In this document: piece by piece, positions 43,702 through 52,232 of the stretch | How the letters are laid out: every line of letters begins with the position of its first letter | Numbering within the stretch: position 1 is the stretch's first letter | Origin: Bradyrhizobium sp. Ghvi | GTDB lineage: Bacteria; Pseudomonadota; Alphaproteobacteria; Rhizobiales; Xanthobacteraceae | DNA length: 64,000 bases | Direction of reading: 5' to 3' | Assembly: GCF_900115265.1 (NCBI RefSeq) | Contig: NZ_FOVU01000014.1 | Span: forward strand, 1 to 64,000 | Notes under the pieces: model-generated | Database searches by the model: none | Told to the model about the DNA's origin: nothing | The model's input: the letters and a program-made list of their open reading frames with translations, nothing else | Translations under genes and position numbers: made by a program

Positions 43702-44754
43702 TCATCGTCGATCTCTCGCGGGCGCTGTCGATTCCCGAACGATCAACCGCGTTTCGAGCTCCACCCTGGAGTGTATATCCAGCGAATTCTGATCGGCCAG
43801 AAAGTAGTTGGCGGCCTCTTCGCCCATCAGACGAGCGGGGACATCAACCGTGGTCAGGCCGGGAGTGAGATATTCGGCGATATCGAGATTATCGAAACCG
43901 ATCATCGATATGTCTTGGGGGACGCTTAATCCGGCATCCTTACAACCACGCAATGCTCCAACAGCAAGAACATCGCTCCCGCAGAATATCGCCGTCACAT
44001 TTTTATTTTGGTTGAGAATGATTTTAGCTGCGGCTCGGCCGCGGCTGAACTCGTAAGGTGATTCCACAACAACAATGCTGGAGCGCTCTATTCCACGACG
44101 TTCAGCCGTGGCGAGGAAACCCTCAAGGCGACCAGATGCGCGATCGTTATCGCGCGTTACGCCGGCAATGACTGCAAGATTCTTGTGGCCGAGGTCTGCG
44201 AGGTAGTTTGCGGCCAAAGCCCCGCCGCTGCGATTGTCAAAACCCATGCTGGGGATCGAAACGTCGTCCGAGAGGGCGTAGGTGACAGCAAATCGGACCT
44301 TGTGTTCACGCAGGAGTTTAAGGGTTTCCTTTCGATGGCAGGAGCCCACGAGAATAACGCCATCGACGCCTTTTTCGATGAGATTGCGGACGACGCGAAT
44401 TTCCCGGTCCAGGTCGTAACCTGTTGCGGAGTAGACCAGCGACGCACCGGCCGGCGCTAGCCGGCTCTCCAGACCTTCAAGCATTCGAGTAAAGATCGCA
44501 GCGTCTAACGTCGGAACGATCAAGCCAATCAGTCGGGAGCGCGAGGATCGCAGTGCGCGTGCTGATCCGTTGGGAACGTAGCCGAGTTCATCCACAAGCC
44601 GAAGAATGCGTTCTCTCAAATCGATTGCGACGGTTTCTGGTCGATTCAGCACACGCGAAACGGTGGCGATGGAACATCCCGCGCGTTTCGCTATCTCGAC
44701 CACGGTCGGTGTTTGCCGGCCTTGGTCAATGCGGGCCATTTTTTCTAACGCCAT
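43702..44754 (-). CDS. LacI-family transcriptional repressor
   Basis: About 350 residues. HTH TVVEIAKRAGCSIATVSRVLNRPE with the hinge helix NGSARALRSSRSRLIG, then a sugar-binding-like effector domain (VDGVILVGSC, SMGFDNRSGG, ALRGCKDAGLSVPQDISMIGFDN). The start is taken at MALEKMARIDQG (44754), although the frame opens at 44787. Divergent from the CoA-transferase operon; it is the obvious candidate to bind the TGTAAACnTTTTCA sites at 44938 and 48314. Confidence 0.88.
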   Translation of the reverse strand: MALEKMARIDQGRQTPTVVEIAKRAGCSIATVSRVLNRPETVAIDLRERILRLVDELGYVPNGSARALRSSRSRLIGLIVPTLDAAIFTRMLEGLESRLAPAGASLVYSATGYDLDREIRVVRNLIEKGVDGVILVGSCHRKETLKLLREHKVRFAVTYALSDDVSIPSMGFDNRSGGALAANYLADLGHKNLAVIAGVTRDNDRASGRLEGFLATAERRGIERSSIVVVESPYEFSRGRAAAKIILNQNKNVTAIFCGSDVLAVGALRGCKDAGLSVPQDISMIGFDNLDIAEYLTPGLTTVDVPARLMGEEAANYFLADQNSLDIHSRVELETRLIVRESTAPARDRR

Positions 44755-44937
44755 GAGCCTACTTCCATTTTGCCTGTCGCCCGGCAAACCGCGCGCGAGA
44801 CGCCTTCGATGAAATCGTTATCATGATACATGGAACTGTTTGGTCGATCAATCCCGCCGAAATGCCCACAAATCGCGCATATTGGCGCCGATTTCGGCCG
44901 TTGATAATCTTTTCTCTTGCGTGATAGAACAAGGTAA

Positions 44938-44951
44938 TGTAAACCTTTTCA
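44938..44951 (+). promoter_or_regulatory. LacI-type operator upstream of CoA-transferase operon
   Basis: TGTAAACCTTTTCA, an imperfect palindrome centred on AACnTT, 80 bp before the CoA-transferase start and in the divergent region with the LacI gene. The same 14-mer with one difference recurs at 48314. A separate perfect palindrome TATCATGATA lies at 44819-44828, closer to the repressor gene. Confidence 0.6.
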
Positions 44952-45032
44952 TAACGCCTGCGGAACGCAGGTGCAAGGCGCGTTCGGCTGCAGCGCATCA
45001 GGAACAGTGGCCGGCGGTTCAGTGGAGAGAGT

Positions 45033-46628
45033 ATGCAAGCGAAGAAGAAGCGAACGGGCGAGGTGCCAATTATTACGGCTGAGGAAGCCGTCTCGCTGAT
45101 TTCCGATGGCGATTGCGTCTATTTCGGTGGCTCAGCCGGCGTTGCGATCCCCGAGCTCATCATCGACGCGCTCCGCGACGTTCATTCCGGGCGGGGGTCT
45201 CCTAAGAACTTGATGCTGGTCGGTACCGTGGCCATCGGTGATTGGGCCACGACCGGATTCAACAAATTGGCGGCTCCGGGTCTGGTACGCCGCGTAGTGG
45301 CGAGCGGTTTGAATAATTGTCCTGCCCTTGGACGACGTGCGCTGGCCAATGAAATTGAAGCGTACACCTTGCCGCAGGGCGTCTTGGCGCAGCTCGCTCG
45401 CGAAAACGCAGCAGGGCGACCGGGCGTGATTACGAAAGTTGGGCTGCGGACATTCGCCGACCCCCGGATCGGCGGCTGCAGGCAGAGTGAGTGCAGCAAA
45501 GAGGATATGGTTGCTGTTGTTGATATCGAAGGAGAAGAGCATCTGCTCTACAAGACCTTCCCAATCCAGGTCGCGATCCTCAGAGGCAGCATTGCAGACG
45601 AGAAGGGTAATATCTCGCTCGAGGAAGAAGCTTATGTCGGCGAAAGCATGTCGATCGCGGCAGCAGCGCGCCGCTCTGGTGGGATAGTGATTGTCCAGGT
45701 GAAGCGGGTAGCCGCATCCAATACCTTGAACCAACGAGAGGTAAGAATACCCGGGGTTTTGGTCGACTATCTCGTCGTGGATCCCAATCAGCGGCAGACC
45801 TATGCGACTGAGTATAGCCCCGCCTATGCCGGGAAAATGCGCGTGCCGGATGGCAAAATCGCCTCGCTCCCGTTCGATGTGAGAAAGGTAATCGCCCGGC
45901 GCGCGGCGCTTGAGCTGACCCCCGGAGCTACCGTCAACATCGGCTATGGCATCTCGAACGGAATTGCGGTCGTCGCCGCCGAAGAAGGAATATATCGCTC
46001 AGTCACACTGACAGCTGAGCAGGGTGTTATCGGCGGCATTCCTGCACCCGGACAGGATGCCGGCGCCGGCACGAACTACGACATGATAGCGCCGCAACCG
46101 GATCAGTTCGATTTCTATGACGGTGGCGGGTTGGATATTGCGTTCCTGTCTTCTGCGGAAGTCGACCGGCATGGCAACGTCAATGTGAGTCGATTCGGCG
46201 ACAAGATCATAGGACCTGGCGGCTTCATCAACATCAGCCAGGGCGCCCGAAAAGTCGTTTTCTCGGGCACTCTCACGGCGTCGGGACTGAGGGCGATACC
46301 GCATGATGGCTCTCTCGTCATTGCTGAGGAGGGCACGGTCAAGAAATGGGTGAAGGACGTCTACCAGATCACCTTCAGTGGCACATTTGCAAAAGAGCGC
46401 GAGCAAGAGGTCGTATTCATCACAGAGCGTGCCGTATTCAAGCTTACGCCGGACGGCTTGATGCTGACCGAAGTCGCGCCTGGCGTGTCGGTCGAAGAGG
46501 ACGTGCTGGCGAACATCGAATTCGACGTGCTCGTGTCGCCTGACCTCAAGCTGATGGACGCGCGGATATTTAAGAACGAGCCGATGAACTTGGCGGTTCG
46601 GTTCCACGATCGTGCCGGACAAGCGTAA
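45033..46628 (+). CDS. acyl-CoA:acetate/3-ketoacid CoA-transferase
   Basis: 531 residues; fused alpha and beta halves as in YdiF/PCT. N-terminal VYFGGSAGVAIPELIIDALRD; catalytic glutamate segment LTAEQGVIGGIPAPG (about 328-343); GGGLDIAFLSSAEVDRHGNVNVS and GPGGFINIS close the active site. Activates a short carboxylic acid by CoA exchange through a glutamyl-CoA intermediate. First gene of an operon with two crotonases 12 and 50 bp downstream. Confidence 0.9.
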   Translation: MQAKKKRTGEVPIITAEEAVSLISDGDCVYFGGSAGVAIPELIIDALRDVHSGRGSPKNLMLVGTVAIGDWATTGFNKLAAPGLVRRVVASGLNNCPALGRRALANEIEAYTLPQGVLAQLARENAAGRPGVITKVGLRTFADPRIGGCRQSECSKEDMVAVVDIEGEEHLLYKTFPIQVAILRGSIADEKGNISLEEEAYVGESMSIAAAARRSGGIVIVQVKRVAASNTLNQREVRIPGVLVDYLVVDPNQRQTYATEYSPAYAGKMRVPDGKIASLPFDVRKVIARRAALELTPGATVNIGYGISNGIAVVAAEEGIYRSVTLTAEQGVIGGIPAPGQDAGAGTNYDMIAPQPDQFDFYDGGGLDIAFLSSAEVDRHGNVNVSRFGDKIIGPGGFINISQGARKVVFSGTLTASGLRAIPHDGSLVIAEEGTVKKWVKDVYQITFSGTFAKEREQEVVFITERAVFKLTPDGLMLTEVAPGVSVEEDVLANIEFDVLVSPDLKLMDARIFKNEPMNLAVRFHDRAGQA

Positions 46629-46640
46629 GGAGCGGCTGAC

Positions 46641-47405
46641 GTGAAGTTCGTTTCAAGAGAATGCGAGGACAAGGTCGAGATCCTGGCGATGAATAGGCCA
46701 GAGCGACGCAACGCTCTGGGCGAAGACATTCTGAAAGATCTGGTTGAATCGGTGGGTAGGGCGGCGAACGATAAAGACGTCAACGTGATCTTGCTCACTG
46801 GCAACGGCCCGGGCTTCTCAGCCGGTGCAGACCTTAAGGATTTTTCGGCTGGCGACACCAACGACACCTTTGACCTGAATCGCCGGCTGGGCGCATTTGT
46901 ACGCTCTCTCGCTCTTATCAGGAAACCTGTCATCAGCGCTGTCGATGGGTTTGCCTTGGGCGGCGGCTTGATGCTGGCAGCCTCGTGCGACGTTGTCGTA
47001 ACAGCTCGCGCAACGCGCTGGCATTTGCCGGAAGTCTCTCTAGGCTGGTTGCCGGGCTTCGGGCTAGACACCTTAGCTGCACGCGTTGGACCATTTGCGG
47101 CTCGCTCCTTGAGCTGGAGCCCGACTGCGATCGACGGGGTAGAGGCTCATCGATTGGGGCTGGCTGACATTCTGTCACCGCCTGCTGAAACTGCTCGCGA
47201 GACGGCGCTCCGTTACGCCAAAGGCCTAGCAGCAATGCCGCCTCATGCCGTGCTGACCACCAAGCAGTTCTTCTCGACTTCGATAACCGCCAGGGCAGAA
47301 GTCATGGATGATTTGGCGAACCGCTACTTTGCTCAGGACATCCTCCACGAAACGGCACGAGCGAATATGCAACGCTTCCTTCCGAAAAAGACCGCCGGCG
47401 CCTAG
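46641..47405 (+). CDS. enoyl-CoA hydratase/isomerase family protein (1)
   Basis: 254 residues. Crotonase oxyanion-hole motifs SAGADLKDF and DGFALGGGLMLAASCD. The first catalytic glutamate of classical hydratases (GGGxEL) is replaced by methionine here (GGGLML), while the second (LPEVSLGWLPG) is kept. So it may be an isomerase, lyase or thioesterase-like crotonase rather than a hydratase. 12 bp after the CoA-transferase. Confidence 0.87.
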   Translation: MKFVSRECEDKVEILAMNRPERRNALGEDILKDLVESVGRAANDKDVNVILLTGNGPGFSAGADLKDFSAGDTNDTFDLNRRLGAFVRSLALIRKPVISAVDGFALGGGLMLAASCDVVVTARATRWHLPEVSLGWLPGFGLDTLAARVGPFAARSLSWSPTAIDGVEAHRLGLADILSPPAETARETALRYAKGLAAMPPHAVLTTKQFFSTSITARAEVMDDLANRYFAQDILHETARANMQRFLPKKTAGA

Positions 47406-47455
47406 CCTGCGGGGACAACAAGACTGTTCACATGGCTTGTTTTTCAAGGAACGAT

Positions 47456-48241
47456 ATGAACCACGACAGCCGCCCCCTCATCATCGCCGAGCGGCGCGAC
47501 CCAGCCATACTCCTGCTGCGGCTCAATCGGCCGGCGCAAAGAAATGCACTGAGTGCCGCACTGCTCTGTCGACTCGCCAATGCACTTAGCGCAGCTCGTT
47601 CCGATGAGTCTGTGCGATGCGTCGTTCTCAGTGGGGATGAACGCGTCTTCTCCGCTGGTGCTGACATCAAGGAGATGCAGCAGCACGGCTTCGAGGCGCT
47701 GAGCGATCCTACACGGCAGGATGCATGGGATATCATCGCCACCTTCCCCAAGCCGCTCATTGCGGCTGTCCGCGGCGTGTGTCTCGGCGGCGGCCTCGAA
47801 CTCGCGATGCTCGCCGACATCATGCTGGTGGCGGAAGACAGCGTGCTCGCGCAGCCGGAAATCACGATCGGGATCATGCCAGGCGACGGCGCTACCCAGC
47901 GATTGACGCGGATTGTTGGCAAATCCCTGGCCATGCAGATGGTGTTGACAGGTGAGCCAATCAGCGCGGAGCGGGCCGTTGCTGCCGGACTCGCGTCCGA
48001 AATGCTGCCGGCATCCGAGGTACTCGGACGCGCGCTCGCGATAGCGCGGGTCATCTCGACTCGCGCCCCGGTCGCTGCCCAGCTAGCCAAGGAATCGATC
48101 CAGGCAGCTTACGAAACTCCCCTGTCGGCCGGCTTGGCAGTCGAACGGCGCGCGATCCAATACGCATTCACCACCGACGATCAAAAGGAGGGCATGGCCG
48201 CCTTCACCGAAAAGCGGCAGCCGGTGTTCTCCGGACGTTGA
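47456..48241 (+). CDS. enoyl-CoA hydratase/isomerase family protein (2)
   Basis: 261 residues from the ATG at 47456 (AAGGAACG upstream). Both catalytic glutamates of 2-enoyl-CoA hydratase are present: GGGLELAMLAD and QPEITIGIMPGDGATQRL. The oxyanion hole is SAGADIKEM. Probably the true hydratase of the pathway, working on the CoA ester made by the CoA-transferase. The two crotonases in one operon differ in catalytic residues and so should catalyse successive steps. Confidence 0.88.
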   Translation: MNHDSRPLIIAERRDPAILLLRLNRPAQRNALSAALLCRLANALSAARSDESVRCVVLSGDERVFSAGADIKEMQQHGFEALSDPTRQDAWDIIATFPKPLIAAVRGVCLGGGLELAMLADIMLVAEDSVLAQPEITIGIMPGDGATQRLTRIVGKSLAMQMVLTGEPISAERAVAAGLASEMLPASEVLGRALAIARVISTRAPVAAQLAKESIQAAYETPLSAGLAVERRAIQYAFTTDDQKEGMAAFTEKRQPVFSGR

Positions 48242-48313
48242 CGGGGACAAACGAAGGCGACTTAGCGCTCGTCCGCAATGCGGCAGTACTCAAATGGTGC
48301 TTCCGCGCGAATA

Positions 48314-48327
48314 TGTAAACGTTTTCA
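48314..48327 (+). promoter_or_regulatory. LacI-type operator upstream of MFS gene
   Basis: TGTAAACGTTTTCA, 22 bp before the MFS start; the left half TGTAAAC and right half GTTTTCA are near-perfect inverted repeats. Same motif as at 44938, implying one repressor controls both transcripts. Confidence 0.62.
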
Positions 48328-48349
48328 TACAACATAACGGAGGGAATGA

Positions 48350-49696
48350 ATGACGACTATTATTGAACCCATTGCTCCAGCCACGCCGCAAACCATGGCG
48401 CCAGCCGCCTCCCATGAAAAACAAGTCGCCACGAAGAGCATGACTATAGCCTTGGGCGGTGGCGTCGCTCTGGAGTGGTACGACTGGACCGTCTACGGAA
48501 TGATGGCTGCTTTTCTGTCGCCACTCTTCTTTCCTTCCACTGACCCGACGACATCCCTGCTCGCGGCACTTGCGGTGTACGGCGCGGGCTTCTTCGCGCG
48601 GCCAATAGGCGCAGCGATCCTCGGTCCTATTGCCGATCGCATCAGCCACAAGCGGGTAATGATGATCTCCGTCACCGCGATGGCATTGTGCTCGCTGCTG
48701 ATTTCCGTCTTGCCAGGTTACAAGGAGCTTGGCGTTGGGGCGGCAGTGATATTGCTGCTCGTCCGGCTCATCCAAGGGCTCGCCACTGGCGCTGAGGCAG
48801 GTGTCGCCAACGCCATAGCGATCGAACTCGCCCCGCCGCGCCAGGAAGGGCGATATCTTGGTCTGATCAGTGGCACATTTATCCAGCTCGGTGTCTTCGC
48901 ATCCAGCCTGGTCGCCTTTCTCGTGAGTGCCTCGGTCGCGCCCGAGACCATGCACGAATGGGCTTGGCGGCTGCCCTTTGCGGTCGGCGGAGCGCTCGGT
49001 CTGCTGATCATCTATTTGCGCAGCAAACTGCCAGAGACCTTGATCAAACACGTCATGCATCGCGACGAACTGTCGCGCACTCAGGAGACCACGGCCGGCG
49101 TTTGGAAGACGCTCTGGAGCGTACGGCTTTCGCTGCTCGCCGTCATCCTGGTCGTCGGAGCGGTGCAGATCGCAAACTACGCCTGGAATGCTGGTTTGCC
49201 CAACCTGGCAAACGGCGTGTTCAAGGAGAACAGCACCTGGGTGTACGGGATTACGACCCTTATGGGCGTGATCTGGATCGTTACAGCGCCCTTCGTGGGC
49301 GCCTTCGCAGACAAGGTCCGACCGTCTCGCGCGTTCACGCTGCTGCGGCTGCTGCTCGTCGCGTGCTTCTTCCTCACGTTGGTCTATTCCGAGAAGAGCA
49401 TTTCAACGTTCTTCTTCGTGATGGTGTTCGGAGGTGCGATCGTCGGCTTCAACATGGCTCTCTACAACTTCATCGCAACCACCCTGATGCCGCGCGCGGT
49501 GCGTACGACGGGTATCGCTGTCGGTTATGCGCTCGGAGTATCACTGTTTGGCGGCACGTCACCCTATCTGCTCGTGTGGTTGCAGCATGCGCAGATGGCC
49601 TGGATGTTTCCAGTCTATGGATCTGTGATCGCGGTGCTGAGCGTGGTCGTTTATCATGTCGCAAAGAAGCGCGGTCACGTCTACATCGGCGACTAG
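48350..49696 (+). CDS. MFS transporter, metabolite:H+ symporter type
   Basis: 448 residues, 12 membrane segments. GGGVALEWYDWTVYGMMAAFLSPLFFP near the start, and the loop GPIADRISHKRVMMISV, are characteristic of the MHS (ProP/KgtP/ShiA) family that imports carboxylates or betaines. AGGGAATG before the ATG. With the operator upstream and the CoA-transferase operon before it, it probably imports the carboxylic acid that operon degrades. Confidence 0.88.
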   Translation: MTTIIEPIAPATPQTMAPAASHEKQVATKSMTIALGGGVALEWYDWTVYGMMAAFLSPLFFPSTDPTTSLLAALAVYGAGFFARPIGAAILGPIADRISHKRVMMISVTAMALCSLLISVLPGYKELGVGAAVILLLVRLIQGLATGAEAGVANAIAIELAPPRQEGRYLGLISGTFIQLGVFASSLVAFLVSASVAPETMHEWAWRLPFAVGGALGLLIIYLRSKLPETLIKHVMHRDELSRTQETTAGVWKTLWSVRLSLLAVILVVGAVQIANYAWNAGLPNLANGVFKENSTWVYGITTLMGVIWIVTAPFVGAFADKVRPSRAFTLLRLLLVACFFLTLVYSEKSISTFFFVMVFGGAIVGFNMALYNFIATTLMPRAVRTTGIAVGYALGVSLFGGTSPYLLVWLQHAQMAWMFPVYGSVIAVLSVVVYHVAKKRGHVYIGD

Positions 49697-49761
49697 ATTC
49701 AAGGCTTCTCGCTTCACGTTTCGGGCTCCGTTGGGGCCTCACATTTTTCTTGGGAGAAAAC

Positions 49762-50913
49762 ATGTCGAGCAACGACTTCCTCGATGCGCGCGAGCGCATG
49801 CTTATGCGCATTGCGCAAACGCGGGATGCTTGCGCAGCTGGCCTGCCACATTGGGCTCGCATCGAGGATGGAAACTGGACGTTCACGCCCGATGGTGATT
49901 GGACCGGCGGAGCCTTCGTCGGCGAACTCTGGCTTGCCCATCTCGCTGATCCGCAACGCTTCCCGATATCTGATGCGCATGCTGGGCTCGTCCGGATGCT
50001 GCCTCGAGCCCAACTCCGGACGGCATTTAAGGGATTTGGCTTCTATCACGGTGCGGCGCTCGGAAGCATCCTCTTCGGGGATGAAATGGCACGCGACGCT
50101 GCGCTCACGGCAGCCAGGTCGCTGGGGCAGATGTTTGACCCGAAGTTGGGCTTAATCCCGCTAGGCCAGGATGCCGAGGAGGCGAATGCTGTCGGTGCAG
50201 CCGAAAGCAGTATCGACTCCCTCCAAGCCACCAGCCTGCTTTATTGGGCCGCGGACCAGCTGGGTGACTCGTACCTGGAGGATGTCGCTAACTCCCACAT
50301 GCGCAGGGTATTGGAAATCCATGTGCGGGCCGATAACTCGGTGATCCAGTCATCCACACTCGACCCGCAAACCGGTAAGGTGCTGAGAACACACACGCAT
50401 AAAGGATACAGCGATGTGAGCACCTGGGGACGTGCACAAGGCTGGGCGATGCTCTATACCGCTCATGCGGCCATGGTTCGCCCCAAAGAGCCCTTGTGGC
50501 GCGACTATGCGGTGCGCGTGCTCGACTGGTGGATCGACCACGTCCCTGCGGACTTGGTTGCGTACTGGGACTTTGATGATCCTGCCATTCCGAGGACCAG
50601 CAGGGACACCGCGGCCACTGCTATCGCGGCAGCAGCATCCTTGCGGCTTGCGTCCGCACTCGGCTCCACTGGTGGCGCCAAGTATCGAGAGTTCGCGGAA
50701 CGCACCGCCACCCAGTTGATCGCGCGCTACCTGACGCCCACCCAACCAGGCGATCTGCGTCCGATCGGAATGCTCACCGGGGGATGCTTCACCCGAAAAG
50801 CCGTGGCGCGAGACATCGACACAGTGCAAGACGCAGAACTGATATTTGGTAGTTACTTCCTGTTCGAGTGTCTTGTGGTTCTCACCGGCCTCATGACCGT
50901 GGGTCGGATTTGA
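49762..50913 (+). CDS. GH88-type unsaturated glucuronyl hydrolase
   Basis: 383 residues from the ATG at 49762 (GGGAGAAAA upstream); a longer frame runs inside the MFS gene and is ignored. (alpha/alpha)6-barrel motifs: FYHGAALGS, AAESSIDSLQATSLLYWAADQLG with the catalytic aspartate, HTHKGYSDVSTWGRAQGWAMLYT, DLVAYWDFDDPAIPRTSRDTAATAIAAAASL. The family releases 4,5-unsaturated uronic acids from oligosaccharides made by polysaccharide lyases; GH105 (rhamnogalacturonyl) is the alternative. No signal peptide, so it acts on imported oligosaccharides. Fits the pectin theme. Confidence 0.83.
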   Translation: MSSNDFLDARERMLMRIAQTRDACAAGLPHWARIEDGNWTFTPDGDWTGGAFVGELWLAHLADPQRFPISDAHAGLVRMLPRAQLRTAFKGFGFYHGAALGSILFGDEMARDAALTAARSLGQMFDPKLGLIPLGQDAEEANAVGAAESSIDSLQATSLLYWAADQLGDSYLEDVANSHMRRVLEIHVRADNSVIQSSTLDPQTGKVLRTHTHKGYSDVSTWGRAQGWAMLYTAHAAMVRPKEPLWRDYAVRVLDWWIDHVPADLVAYWDFDDPAIPRTSRDTAATAIAAAASLRLASALGSTGGAKYREFAERTATQLIARYLTPTQPGDLRPIGMLTGGCFTRKAVARDIDTVQDAELIFGSYFLFECLVVLTGLMTVGRI

Positions 50914-51676
50914 CCCTATGTTCGGCATTGAGGTCACGGTCGCGCCGAATTAGTCGCGCAGAGCCGGAGGCATGGGAAATGCGCCTGATTTGCATCCCGT
51001 TCGCGCCCACGGCCTACGCCTTTGGCTCTCGATGCCCGGGGAGACGCTCCACGCCGGAATTGGTGCAGGCCGGTTGCGAAGATGATCTCGGTCATCATTT
51101 CAGGTGACCGTGGCATTCGCCAATTGCTGCATTTGGTCTTGCCGCGTGGGCTACTATTATCCTCAACGCAGTTGTTCAGACCACTAACCGCCGACCTGCC
51201 GCGCGGCCTCGAACGTGCGCTGGCACGAGAAGGGTGTCACCCTGCCGATCCGGTTTTCGTTTGCTGCCGTGCTCCTCGTTGAAGACACGGACGAGCGGCC
51301 TGCGCAAAGCCACTTCCGTTTGATTTCAGATCGCAACATCGGCATTCCGTTACTGGATCACTTGGCGCGTGAGGTCATAGCTTCTCCATTAATCTGGGAC
51401 TGGCCTGACTTCGAAGCATCCCGCCTGTCGACACGAACAGGACGTGCGGCTGGCAATCATAGGCACGCCCGATCACCTAGCACCTCATGTCTTGACGCGG
51501 TTTCGCGGCACCGAGATCATCGCCTATTTCGCCGTCCGCTGCCGGTTCGTGAGCCGCACAAGATCGCCGAGATCGTTGTGAGGCCGGTAGCGCCGACCGG
51601 GACCGCCTCTACGCTGGGACGTGCTTCGCTCGAGGGATTGGCGGGGATTGGATGTTCTGTTTGCTAAGCGGCAGAA
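50914..51676. other. gene-poor stretch
   Basis: Plus-strand frames between 51215 and 51667 contain short protein-like pieces in different phases (for example VRLAIIGTPDHLAPHVLTRF near 51440 and GIPLLDHLAREV near 51340) that could be a decayed LysR- or ABC-type gene, but no assignment is safe. No gene is called. Confidence 0.35.
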
Positions 51677-51843
51677 TTCCCGATCGGTAACTTTCTCGGG
51701 CGCTGAGCCTCGCGTTGATGAAAATGTTCCCGATCGGTAACTTTTTGCTATCTCTCCCTTGGAACTCACTGAAAGTTCCCGTTCGGTAACTTTTCTGTGG
51801 ACATCTGCTGTTTCAACCCCTAGAGTTCCCGTTCGGTAACTTT
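51677..51843. repeat. four evenly spaced operator-like repeats before hipBA
   Basis: Four copies of an 18-mer: TTCCCGATCGGTAACTTT at 51677 and 51727, and TTCCCGTTCGGTAACTTT at 51776 and 51826. Start-to-start spacing is 50, 49 and 50 bp. Copies 2-4 are preceded by G, and the core GTTCCCGnTCGGTAAC is a near-perfect palindrome (GTTnCCG/CGGnAAC). The last copy ends 14 bp before the hipB ATG. Most likely the cooperative autorepression sites of the HipB protein encoded next. Confidence 0.75.
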
Positions 51844-51857
51844 ACGAGGAGAGAGTT

Positions 51858-52232
51858 ATGAATGCGCCTACAAAGAGCACTCCCCCCTCGGGTGGAAACG
51901 AGGCTCCTGGCGAAACCGGTGTCGCGTGCCAAGCCGCCGAGTTCGCTGCAGCATTCGGTCGCCTCATCCAGGAAGAACGCAAACGACAGGGGCTCCGGCA
52001 GGACGAGCTGGCCATGGTGAGCGGGACAGGAAAGCGCTTCATCGTCGACCTCGAGGCAGGAAAAAGCACCTGTCAGCTCGGGCGCAGCCTGCATGTGGCA
52101 AACGTCTTGGGGCTGCGCATCGAGGATGTTCTGACGGATGTCCAAGCCCGCCGCGCCAACACTTCCCATGCACCAGACATTCCCGACAGCGACGAGGAGG
52201 AGCCTGATGGACCGTCTTCCGGTCTACTTTGA
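51858..52232 (+). CDS. hipB: HipB-type antitoxin / XRE repressor (second copy)
   Basis: 124 residues; HTH at about 33-85 (FGRLIQEERKRQGLRQDELAMVSG, GKRFIVDLEAGKST). Both ends are disordered: a polar N-terminal 25 residues and an acidic tail DIPDSDEEEPDGPSSG. ACGAGGAGAGAG precedes the ATG. The gene overlaps hipA by 26 bp in a different frame. Longer than the first HipB of the window and not closely similar to it. Confidence 0.88.
   Translation: MNAPTKSTPPSGGNEAPGETGVACQAAEFAAAFGRLIQEERKRQGLRQDELAMVSGTGKRFIVDLEAGKSTCQLGRSLHVANVLGLRIEDVLTDVQARRANTSHAPDIPDSDEEEPDGPSSGLL

Noticed and set aside
48958..49761. Long plus-strand open frame continuous with the GH88 gene
   Set aside because: It overlaps the clearly real MFS gene in another frame and has Arg/His-rich shadow composition; the GH88 family start is at 49762.
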